From Candidatus Marithrix sp. Canyon 246 (lineage in GTDB: Bacteria; Pseudomonadota; Gammaproteobacteria; Beggiatoales; Beggiatoaceae), in assembly GCF_001723685.1 (NCBI RefSeq), contig NZ_MCBX01000019.1, positions 1 through 50,998 of the forward strand: a DNA stretch of 50,998 bases, given 5' to 3'. Under the pieces are notes generated by a model that ran no database searches, was not told the DNA's origin, and saw only the letters and a list, made by a program, of their open reading frames with translations. Below, in pieces: positions 35,324 through 43,585 of the stretch. Position 1 is the stretch's first letter. Every line of letters begins with the position of its first letter. Both the position numbers and the translations under genes were made by a program.

Positions 35324-36079
35324 ATGGCTAAATTTGGACGTTTAATAGGAGTATCATTAGGTCCGGGAGATCCAGACTTAATCACCATAAAAGCATATAA
35401 AGCTCTGAAAAGCGAAGCAATATGGAGCTATCCGATTCGCAGAAAGGGAGCAGAAAGCTTTGCCTTAAAAATAGCCCTGAATGCTGGTTTTCAATTACCA
35501 GAGACCAATATACCATTGATATTTCCAATGACTCATGATCCTAAAAAATTGCTAAGTTATTGGCATAAAGCGGCAGAAACTGTGCTAGTGCCATTATCGG
35601 CAGGCTTGGACGTAGTTTTTCTGGTAGAAGGTGATGCTTCAACCTATTCAACTTTTGGGCATCTGGTACGCACGGTGCTAGAAAAAGAACCTAGCATCAA
35701 AATAGAAACCATTGCTGGAGTACCTTCCTTTAACGCCGCTGCTGCGAGTTCAGGAAAAATGCTAGTAGAAGTGGATGATACTATGGCAATAGTACCTGCT
35801 GGTTATGGCATAAAATTGCTTGAAAAACTGATGGTTGATTTTGATACCCTAATATTACTCAAAGTAAAACCGCTGTTAGATGATATTATCGAACTTGCTG
35901 AAAAATATGACATGGTTTCACAATGCAGTTTTATAGAAAAAGCCGGAACAAATGAAGAAATAGTGGTTAAAGATATTAGGACTTTGAAGGGTAAAACCGT
36001 GAATTATTTATCACTGATTATTATTCATAATCCACATAGACAGCGTGCGGAAATCATGCGTGGGTGTAGGAAAAAATAA
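35324..36079 (+). CDS. cobI: Precorrin-2 / cobalt-factor II C20-methyltransferase
   Basis: SAM-dependent methylation at C20 (CobI/CbiL). From ATG 35324, preceded by aaggacaataata, the 251 residues start [19 protein letters not shown], the family N-terminus. FPMTHDP, LVEGDASTYSTF and IAGVPSFNAAAA are conserved. A longer frame from 35174 only translates the palindromic element. A decayed second copy lies at 38130-38643, beyond an inserted ATPase/DUF4435 pair. Confidence 0.94.
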   Translation: MAKFGRLIGVSLGPGDPDLITIKAYKALKSEAIWSYPIRRKGAESFALKIALNAGFQLPETNIPLIFPMTHDPKKLLSYWHKAAETVLVPLSAGLDVVFLVEGDASTYSTFGHLVRTVLEKEPSIKIETIAGVPSFNAAAASSGKMLVEVDDTMAIVPAGYGIKLLEKLMVDFDTLILLKVKPLLDDIIELAEKYDMVSQCSFIEKAGTNEEIVVKDIRTLKGKTVNYLSLIIIHNPHRQRAEIMRGCRKK

Positions 36080-36160
36080 CAGCTTTTTAAACTAAATTTC
36101 GCTGAATTCATCGCACTTATAATAAGTTATTTAGAATAAATCTATAATGCTTGGAAAATT

Positions 36161-37057
36161 ATGACTTATATAAAAAAAATAGAAATAAGAAAATTATTTG
36201 GCGAACTGGATATTAATTGGTCTTTGGATCCAAAAGTAAATATTTTGATTGGTAAAAATGGTAGTGGCAAAACTACATTATTACGTTTACTCAAACAAAC
36301 TCTGAAGCCTAGTCATGGAATTGCTTTGGCTTCGGGTATAGAATCAATTAGAATCGAATTGAATGACAATAAATACATCAGCAAAGATTCTGATCTTGTG
36401 CCTCCAGATGTTAATCTATGCTATATCAACACATTTGACAGGTATCAGCCAGATAATTCAAAAGATCATACCGAACTTGATGTGGTTTTAAAACCCTTAA
36501 TCAATGACTGGAAAAGTTATTTGCTCAAACTGAAAATCTTAGCAGAAAAAGTCACGACTGAGTTTGATGAACAAATCAGACATATTTCTACAAAGAAAAC
36601 TGCGGATGACAATGATCTTCAAAAACTAAAACAATTATTAAATGATAAAACCGAACAAATTAATGACATTACAAATTATAAAAATCGGTTTATTCAACAA
36701 ATAAATGCATTATTTTCTGATTCCCACAAACGGATTGATTTTGATAAAAATAATGCGATTATTTTTAAAAATCACAACAATCAAACTTTCACTGTTTATG
36801 AACTTTCTGCTGGCGAAAAGCAAATGTTAATAATCCTATTAAATGTGCTGATTCAAGAAAATCAACCAAGTATTATTTTAATAGATGAGCCAGAAATTTC
36901 TTTACATCTTGCTTGGCAACATAAGTTAATAGATATAATTCAAAGTCTTAATGATAAGTGTCAGCTTATTATTGTGACGCACGCTGCTGGAGTGTTTAGT
37001 AAAGGCTGGCAAGATAAAATAACCAAAATGGCAGATATTATCACAGAACAATCTTAA
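36161..37057 (+). CDS. ABC-type AAA ATPase, PARIS AriA-like
   Basis: 298 residues. Walker A GKNGSGKTT (31-39), a long coiled-coil-like middle (about 120-200), ABC-type signature LSAGEKQML, Walker B IILIDEPEISLH and switch His in IVTHAAG: the arrangement of AAA_15/AAA_21 (OLD/RecF-like) ATPases. The stop overlaps the start of a DUF4435 gene. An AAA_15 ATPase followed by a DUF4435 Toprim-like protein is the composition of PARIS anti-phage systems (AriA/AriB). This ATPase is shorter than the AriA I recall, so the assignment is a candidate only. It is bracketed by cobI and a decayed cobI copy. Confidence 0.85.
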   Translation: MTYIKKIEIRKLFGELDINWSLDPKVNILIGKNGSGKTTLLRLLKQTLKPSHGIALASGIESIRIELNDNKYISKDSDLVPPDVNLCYINTFDRYQPDNSKDHTELDVVLKPLINDWKSYLLKLKILAEKVTTEFDEQIRHISTKKTADDNDLQKLKQLLNDKTEQINDITNYKNRFIQQINALFSDSHKRIDFDKNNAIIFKNHNNQTFTVYELSAGEKQMLIILLNVLIQENQPSIILIDEPEISLHLAWQHKLIDIIQSLNDKCQLIIVTHAAGVFSKGWQDKITKMADIITEQS

Positions 37058-38100
37058 TGAAAGCCGAAAATACTTTACTGGATAATGATTTTCCTGATAT
37101 TGATGACAGAAATGCAGAAAATATTCTGTTAAATATTGATATTGCCTGTTATGTAGAAGGTATGGAGGATGTACATTTTTGGAAGGATATATTTGATGCG
37201 TTTGCGCCAGAATTAAACATTATTTTTTACCCGTATTCAAGAGAAAATAATCTAAAAAGTGGCAAACAAACCGTTTTAAGCGAACGTAATCTAAAAAATT
37301 CCGGTCCCAATCTCATCTTATGTGTTGATAGTGATTTAGAATATCTACTCAAAAACCAACCATTATTTAACCACCCTTATATTTTTCACACTTATGCTTA
37401 TTCAATCGAAAATTATAAGATTTCGCCGGCAGCTTTGGCGCGGATTGTAGAAAAATCATCATATCCGGATGCTAATATATGTGGTTTTTCCTTTGTTAAA
37501 TTCATGCAAGAATATTCCAAAGCCACTTATCCACTGTTACGTTATATTTTGTATTTTGAAAAGCAAAAACTTGAACAAATTGCTAATAAACAAGCTCATA
37601 TAGTTTCTGAACCACATATTTCAGAAAAGGAATTAAAATCAGTTCTTTGTCTTAAACCAAATGAAATTTGTCTGACTGATAATGCTAATGAAGTCATTAC
37701 CGGATTAAAAAATCGTGTCTCTAATTTGATAGATAAAATCAAGAAAAAGCACAGCAATATTGATTTGAATCACATAGATAAAACATTATCTGAGTTGAAT
37801 GTACAAAAAACAGATACTTATTGGTATCTGAATGGACACATTATGTATGATTGTGTTGCCAAAATAGTTATGGGTAAAGTGATAATCGATTATAGAAAAG
37901 AAAAAAGACAATGGTTTAAATCGCAAGAACCAACGGAAATGTTAAAGGCTAAACAAAAGGAATACCATAACCTTCTCAAAAATATTGATTGGAAAACACT
38001 TCTAAATGACGGATATATGTATTGTTTAATTTCTTTAAACCGATGCCATCCAATGCAAAAAATCAAGCAAGATGTGGAACGATATAGGGTTTCAGATTAG
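37057..38100 (+). CDS. DUF4435 (Toprim-like) protein, PARIS AriB-like
   Basis: 347 residues with the acidic triad pattern of OLD-type Toprim nucleases: Glu34 in [12 protein letters not shown], Asp91 and Asp93 in [11 protein letters not shown], then [14 protein letters not shown]4435 proteins work with an ABC-type ATPase that senses a phage signal, after which the Toprim protein acts as a toxic nuclease. The gene overlaps the ATPase gene by 1 nt, supporting a two-gene unit. No SMR, restriction or retron partner is adjacent. Confidence 0.82.
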   Translation: MKAENTLLDNDFPDIDDRNAENILLNIDIACYVEGMEDVHFWKDIFDAFAPELNIIFYPYSRENNLKSGKQTVLSERNLKNSGPNLILCVDSDLEYLLKNQPLFNHPYIFHTYAYSIENYKISPAALARIVEKSSYPDANICGFSFVKFMQEYSKATYPLLRYILYFEKQKLEQIANKQAHIVSEPHISEKELKSVLCLKPNEICLTDNANEVITGLKNRVSNLIDKIKKKHSNIDLNHIDKTLSELNVQKTDTYWYLNGHIMYDCVAKIVMGKVIIDYRKEKRQWFKSQEPTEMLKAKQKEYHNLLKNIDWKTLLNDGYMYCLISLNRCHPMQKIKQDVERYRVSD

Positions 38101-38129
38101 TTAGGCATTGTTCATCAAAGACAATAATA

Positions 38130-38643
38130 ATGGCGAAATTTGGACGTTTAATAGGAGTATCATTAGGTCCGGGAGATCCAGACTTAATTACCATAAAAGC
38201 ATATAAAGTCCTGAAAAGCGAAGCAATATGGAGCTATACGATTCGCTTCCAATGACTCATGATCCTAAAAAATTGCTAAGTTATTGGCATAAAGCAGCAG
38301 AAACTGTGCTAGTGTCATTATCGGCAGGCTTGGACGTGGTTTTTCTGGTAGAGGGTTTTGGACATCTGGTACGCACAGTGCTAGAAAAAGAACCTAGCAT
38401 CAAAATAGAAACCATTGCTGGAGTCGCCGCTGCTGCGAGTTCAGGAAAAACGCTAGTAGAAGTGGAGTTTCACAATGCAGTTTTATAGAAAAAGCCGGAA
38501 CAAATGAAGAAATAGTGGTTAAAGACATCAGGACTTTGAAGGGTAAAACTGTTAATTATTTATCACTGATTATTGTGCATAATCCGCATCGACAGCGTGC
38601 GGAAATCATGCGTGGGTGTAGAAAAGGCACAAAGGATATTTAA
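38130..38643 (+). pseudogene. Decayed second copy of cobI
   Basis: Begins atggcgaaatttggacg after acaataata, almost as the intact gene at 35324, and ends in MRGCRKGTKDI. About 80-90 nt are lost after WSYTIR, 21 nt after LVEG, 15 nt after IAGV, and a longer stretch after LVEVE with a frame change. The remaining parts are nearly identical to cobI. An open frame at 38228-38488 is only part of this relic. Confidence 0.92.
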
Positions 38644-38695
38644 TATACAAAATATTCTTATGGTTACAATTACATTAATTATATAAGGTTTAATT

Positions 38696-38944
38696 ATGCA
38701 AACATTGATAACAAACACTAGACTTGTAACTATAGGTAATTCAAAAGGCATAAAATTACCTCAATTCATATTACAAAAATATGGTTTTACCAATTGGTTA
38801 TTATTGGAACAAACTGAACGTGGTATTTTATTGCGAAATATGGATGACAATAAACTCTCTTATAAAGAGACTTATAAAGCAATAAAAGAGGAACAAGAAG
38901 ATTGGAGCGATTTTGATCAAACACTGCTAGATGGATTAGAATAA
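38696..38944 (+). CDS. mazE: MazE/AbrB-type antitoxin
   Basis: 82 residues. The N-terminal SpoVT/AbrB DNA-binding fold shows RLVTIGNSKGIKLPQFIL, and the acidic C-terminus (SDFDQTLLDGLE) would bind the toxin. It is followed 2 nt later by a MazF-type gene that carries a frameshift. The antitoxin itself looks intact. Confidence 0.85.
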   Translation: MQTLITNTRLVTIGNSKGIKLPQFILQKYGFTNWLLLEQTERGILLRNMDDNKLSYKETYKAIKEEQEDWSDFDQTLLDGLE

Positions 38945-38946
38945 AG

Positions 38947-39286
38947 ATGATTTCAATACCACTTCGATATGAAATTTATTTGGCTAATTTGAATCCGACT
39001 ATTGGCGGCGAAATTAAGAAAATTCGCCCAGTTGTAGTAGTTAGTCAGAATGAAATGAACCGTTACTTAGAAACAATTGTTATTTGCCCTTTAACTACAT
39101 ACAACTATTCATCCTACATGGCGTTCTCGCCTACAAGTGAATTGTGATGGTGTTAAAGCTGAAATTGTTGTTGATCAAATACGAGCGATCAGTAAACAAC
39201 GGTTAATCAAAAAAATTGATCAACTTTCTGAATCTCAAGCAGCTCAATTGAGAAGCATTATCACAGAAATGTATGGAGAAAGTTAG
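38947..39286 (+). pseudogene. mazF: MazF-type toxin gene, frameshifted
   Basis: The first 50 or so codons give RYEIYLANLNPTIGGEIKK and IRPVVVVSQNEMN, the MazF/PemK start, to VICPLTTYN. The reading then shifts. In the next frame the expected continuation HPTWRSRLQVNCDGVKAEI follows, with VVDQIRAISKQRL and an end at 39286. One extra base (or two missing) near 39107-39111 would explain it. As read, the protein ends after 66 residues and lacks the C-terminal half. Confidence 0.88.
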
Positions 39287-39312
39287 TATTAGCTTGTTGA
39301 TAAATAACTACT

Positions 39313-39486
39313 AAGAAATGTGCAACTAAACCTGTCATATTTCCACTATCGTTATGGTTATTAACCAAATAAATTATGAAATGTAGGTTGGGCTGACGAA
39401 AGGAAGCCCAACTGAATCGTGCATGGAATTGTTGGGCTTCCTCTCGTCAGCCCAACCTACAGTTCTAAGAAATGTTCAACTAAACA
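39313..39486. repeat. Palindromic element with TGTAGGTTGGG arms flanked by 20-nt direct repeats
   Basis: 39382-39461 is an inverted repeat TGTAGGTTGGGCTGACGA...TCGTCAGCCCAACCTACA with inner GGAAGCCCAAC arms. The edges TGTAGG/CCTACA match the other GC-rich family. On either side lies taagaaatgtNcaactaaac (about 39313 and 39467). The 247-nt gap from 39287 to 39533 holds no gene. Confidence 0.85.
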
Positions 39487-39533
39487 TCAGGTTTGCTCTC
39501 TTCATGCGCCTACAAGCTACAAGCTGATTTTGG

Positions 39534-40964
39534 CTATCTTATAAAAAATTTTATAGTCTCTGGAACTTGTGTGGTTTCATAGCCTCTATAACCTTTTGAA
39601 ATATTTGTTGGATTATCTTCGTAACTACTATTACCATTACTATAAGAACCAATACCACCAATACAACACATTGGACATTTAGAATCATCATGCCAATATC
39701 CATAACCATCAATTCTCATGGCAAAATTACCTTTCTCATTCTTATCGTTACCATTAATTCTAATTTTATTGTTAGAATGATTTGTCCAAAATGAGTAACA
39801 AGCATTTGCACTATATTTTGTAAAATCATCTTGTTTTAAACCTATCAAAATTTGATCTCTTGGGTTATTAAATAAAGAGATTAAAGAACTTTGAATATCA
39901 AATGTTTTAGTGATTACTAAATCATTATCATTGCTTTTTAACATGAGTTGATTTAATTCAATATTTGAAAATCCAATATTTGCATAATCATCATTTAACT
40001 TTGATAAAGAACCAAAATGAATATTATTTTTCGTCCAAATATCTCCGTTATATTGAAATTTTCCATTTTGTTTGTTATTGATATTTGCTGTCAAAGTCCA
40101 ACCACCACCATCAGTTGTCATATCACAATAAACATCTACATCTTTTCCATCTGAATCAATTGTATAAATACCATCACCATTTGACAATCCAGCATCTAAT
40201 ATAGATTGACAACTTCTCATATGAATTTTTTTAATCGTAAAACTCAAAGCCTCACTTTCATTACCCTTATCATCTTTCAAAGTAATAAAAAAACTCTTAT
40301 CCCCATCATCACCACTAGTATCAAGTGTAACCTTAACTTTCCCAGTTGAATCAATAGTTTTACCACTATCAACACCATTTACAAAAACAGTTGTTCCATC
40401 TTCCCCATTAACTTCAACTTCTACAGTGTCGTCTATCGTTGTTGTTGGGGTTGTTGTTAAACTTGGTTTTTCAGTTGGTTCTACTGAACTTTCACAACTA
40501 TCAGTTTCAGTCAGATCTTCAATACCAAATATTGCAGATGTTATATGCCGAGATGTCATAATTACATCCTGATAATATATGATATCTCCTTCAAATCCAT
40601 CACCAAATTGAGAAGTAGTGGTAGCTTTGAAGCAAGGTATATTAACCGATCTAGTTTTGGGATTATACAAGATATAGCCGCTAACTTTTTCACCATCAAA
40701 CATATCCTTAAATTTGATACTGTCAAAATTTAGTTCAAATAATAACTTACGTTTTTCTTTTAATTCAGCATCAAATATGCCTTTCTTACGACTTATTTTA
40801 CCAGTTAATTCATTAATGAATGGAACCAAAATACCTTCTAAATATAGCATTTTAGTCTTGGAATCATAAATGGCTTGTGAAGAAACTGTATCACCAGCCA
40901 AAACATTACTGCCTAATACACTTTATAAAACAATAGCGGTAATAAATTTACTCATTTTCAACAT
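39534..40964 (-). pseudogene. Fibrinogen-like-domain secreted protein with stop codon in signal peptide
   Basis: From a well-placed ATG at 40964 (GGAGATATT before it) the frame reads MLKMSKFITAIVL, then TAA at 40923-40925, then SVLGSNVLA and GDTVSSQ in the same frame. Without the stop this is a clean Sec signal peptide. Downstream there are 455 residues: an N-terminal region of unknown type, a TTTPTTT linker, an Ig-like beta domain (VEVNGEDGTTVFVNG) and a C-terminal fibrinogen-like domain with CQSILDAG, YCDMTTDGGGWTL and a late Cys-rich CPMCC. Such domains bind glycans in animals and are rare in bacteria. A TTG at 40901 could start a form without an export signal. Confidence 0.8.
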
Positions 40965-41121
40965 AATATCTCCTTTTTAGGTTTAAAAAAAATATTAGTG
41001 CCCATATGGGCCATTCACTGGATTTCAATAAAATATTGGTTTCACTATATAGAATGGGCAGTTAAGAAAAAGATCAGGGTTTTTTTTATTTGTTGTTTTT
41101 ATGGTTTATATAAAATATACT

Positions 41122-41148
41122 AAACCTGTCAGGTTTTAGAACCTGTTT
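41122..41148. repeat. Partial copy of the AAACCTGTCAGG palindrome
   Basis: aaacctgtcaggtttt followed by agaacctgttt: one complete arm and a degenerate second. The surrounding 274-nt gap (40965-41238) holds no gene. Confidence 0.7.
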
Positions 41149-41238
41149 GAATATTAATAGATAAATTAACATATGTGAATCACTAATTCTTTAATCTCTG
41201 ATAGCATAGTCTTAAATTAAATTTTAAGGAGAAAGCAA

Positions 41239-43422
41239 ATGAATAACTATGATGTAATAATTATAGGCGGTGGTTTGGGTGGGCTTACTGCTGGTGCTAA
41301 GCTTGCTAAAGAGGGTAAATCAATTCTTCTGATTGAGCAACATTATATCCCCGGTGGCTGTGCTACCACTTTCAAAAGAAAAGATTTTATAATGGAAGTT
41401 GGATTGCACGAATTGGATGGGCTGGATAAAAATGACTTTAAGACTAAAATTTTTCATGAGTTAAAAGTTTTTGATAATGTTGAGTTTTTACGTGTTCCAG
41501 AATTTTATCGTTTTACTAATGAAAGAGTAGATATTGTCATTCCTGACAATCGTCAAGAGGCAATTAATGTTTTAATAAAGCATTTTCCAAAAGAAAAAAG
41601 CGGCATTAAAAAGTTTTTTAAAGTTATCTATAAGATACAACAACAAGTAACTAGGCTGCCTCTTGAAAGATGGAAAATGATCTTGATGTTGCCAGTTTTT
41701 CCTCTTTTATTTCCTAATCTGGTTTTTTGGACATATACTACAGTTGGTAGTTTTATTGATTCAATTATTAAAGATGAAGATTTAAAACTTACTTTACTTG
41801 CAAATATTGGTTATTATCATGATGATCCATATTCAGCGTCTCTAATTTATTTCAGCGTTGGTCAAGCAAATTATTATAATGGTGGATATTTCATCAAAGG
41901 TGGTTCACAAAAGCTTTCTGATTATTTAGCCACAGTCATTACTGATAATAATGGACAAGTATTACTGGGAACTAAAGTTACTAAAATCATTACCCAAGAT
42001 AATGCCGCAATTGGAGTTGAATATAATAATAAACAAGTGTTTGCTGATACAATTATTGCCAATGCAGCCATTCCAAATGTCATAAATTTATTACCAAAGG
42101 CAAATCAAAAGCGATTAAAGCAAAAAACCGAAAAACTAGAAATCGCTTGTTCTCTAATTTCGATTTATATTGGTTTTAAAACAGAAATAAAACAATTAAA
42201 TAAACATTATTCTACCTTCATTGCTGATGATTCTGTAAATAATCTAAAAGATATGCAGAAAAATGCTAAAGCAGATTTTGATAAAAGAGCTTTTGTTTTT
42301 GTAGATTATAGTCAAATTGATTCTGATCTAGCACCAAAAGGCAAAACAGTTGGAACTATTTGTACATATGACTACTTATCAGATTGGGAAAATTTGGATT
42401 CAGAACAATACAAGCAGAAAAAACAGCAAGTTGCTGAAACCATCTTTAAAAGATTAGAAAAAACCATTCCGGGCATTACTCAAGAAATTGAATATTATGA
42501 AGTTGGTACGCCAAAAACCATCAACAGATATACACTAAACCCAAGAGGAAGTGTTTATGGTTTTGCTCAAACTCCAAAACAAGCTGGAATGTTTAGAATT
42601 CCAAATAAATCACCAATCAAAAATTTATATTTTGCCTCAGCTTGGACAAATCCCGGTGGCGGTTTTACTGGCGCGATTTGGAGCGGTTGGCTTTGTGCAA
42701 ATGAAGTATTAAGAAATACTCCAATTTCTTCCAAAAAGACTGTATCAAAAATAGATGACAGAAGTGTCAAACTCATTGAAAAAAATATACTAGCAACTAA
42801 TACACTAGAATTAGTTTTTGAAAAACCTAAAGATTTTGTATTCAAACCCGGTCAATATGCGATCCTTAGCATAGATAAACCAAGAAGCACTAATAATGAT
42901 ATACCACATCGAGCATTATCTATCGCCTCTCATCCAGACGAAAACCTGTTAAAATTTAGCATGAGAACAAGTGAAAGTGGTTTCAAGCAAAGTTGTGACT
43001 TGATGCAATACAATGACACTGCTACAATATTTGGACCAATGGGAGAGTTTTTATTATCCGAAACACCTGAACCGATTATATTTTTAGTCAGTGGAATTGG
43101 TATAACTCCAATAATTCCAATGCTAAAAGAATTAGAAAAAAGCAATTTAAAACAACAATTTTTACTGTTTTATTCCAACAAAAGCCAACAATCAGCAGCT
43201 TATTTAGATTATCTGCATGAATTGAAGCAATGCAAATTGATACCAGTGTTTACAAACACTGACAACAGAATCGATAAAGACTTGTTAGTGAAACATGCTG
43301 GAGACTTAACAGAATATAGTTTTTATATAGTTGGAACTAGCGATTTTACTGATGGTATGAAAAACCACTTGTTAAAAAATAATGTTCACATATCTAAAAT
43401 CAAAATTGATGATTTTGGCTAG
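41239..43422 (+). CDS. CrtI-like FAD oxidoreductase fused to a ferredoxin-reductase-like domain
   Basis: 727 residues. The N-terminal 500 resemble phytoene-desaturase/carotenoid-isomerase/retinol-saturase enzymes: dinucleotide motif IIIGGGLGGLTAGAKLA, GGCATTFKRKDFIMEVGLHEL, and the C-terminal FAD-binding NPGGGFTGAIWSGWL. From about 505, a ferredoxin-NADP+ reductase-type module follows: FKPGQYAIL, the FAD-binding RALSIAS, and a pyridine-nucleotide site SGIGITPIIPML. The fusion could let NAD(P)H reduce the FAD centre directly. The substrate is unknown. AAGGAGA sits 7 nt before the ATG. It is a single gene. Confidence 0.88.
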   Translation: MNNYDVIIIGGGLGGLTAGAKLAKEGKSILLIEQHYIPGGCATTFKRKDFIMEVGLHELDGLDKNDFKTKIFHELKVFDNVEFLRVPEFYRFTNERVDIVIPDNRQEAINVLIKHFPKEKSGIKKFFKVIYKIQQQVTRLPLERWKMILMLPVFPLLFPNLVFWTYTTVGSFIDSIIKDEDLKLTLLANIGYYHDDPYSASLIYFSVGQANYYNGGYFIKGGSQKLSDYLATVITDNNGQVLLGTKVTKIITQDNAAIGVEYNNKQVFADTIIANAAIPNVINLLPKANQKRLKQKTEKLEIACSLISIYIGFKTEIKQLNKHYSTFIADDSVNNLKDMQKNAKADFDKRAFVFVDYSQIDSDLAPKGKTVGTICTYDYLSDWENLDSEQYKQKKQQVAETIFKRLEKTIPGITQEIEYYEVGTPKTINRYTLNPRGSVYGFAQTPKQAGMFRIPNKSPIKNLYFASAWTNPGGGFTGAIWSGWLCANEVLRNTPISSKKTVSKIDDRSVKLIEKNILATNTLELVFEKPKDFVFKPGQYAILSIDKPRSTNNDIPHRALSIASHPDENLLKFSMRTSESGFKQSCDLMQYNDTATIFGPMGEFLLSETPEPIIFLVSGIGITPIIPMLKELEKSNLKQQFLLFYSNKSQQSAAYLDYLHELKQCKLIPVFTNTDNRIDKDLLVKHAGDLTEYSFYIVGTSDFTDGMKNHLLKNNVHISKIKIDDFG

Positions 43423-43471
43423 CAATTAAATTTGACGACTTAGTTTCACATATATCTAAACATGTTATATT

Positions 43472-43480
43472 TGTTATAAT
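43472..43480 (+). promoter_or_regulatory. Possible extended -10 promoter of rnr
   Basis: TGTTATAAT (TG-n-TATAAT), about 105 nt before the rnr start. No good -35 is seen, as is usual for extended -10 promoters. Confidence 0.4.
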
Positions 43481-43585
43481 CAAATTTAACATAAAAAGAT
43501 ATAATTCTGAACCTTCACGGGGTTGCCCCCACTAGCACCCCGGCAATGTCAGCTCCTATTCTATAAAGAGAGAACACAAAAGTCA

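Noticed and set aside
38228-38488. 86-residue open frame as a short gene
   Set aside because: It is part of the decayed cobI copy, bounded by deletions.
43510-43560. GC-rich leader before rnr as a tRNA or small RNA
   Set aside because: No cloverleaf or GTTC-type T-loop can be drawn; it is probably a repeat remnant but no second copy is seen in the window.
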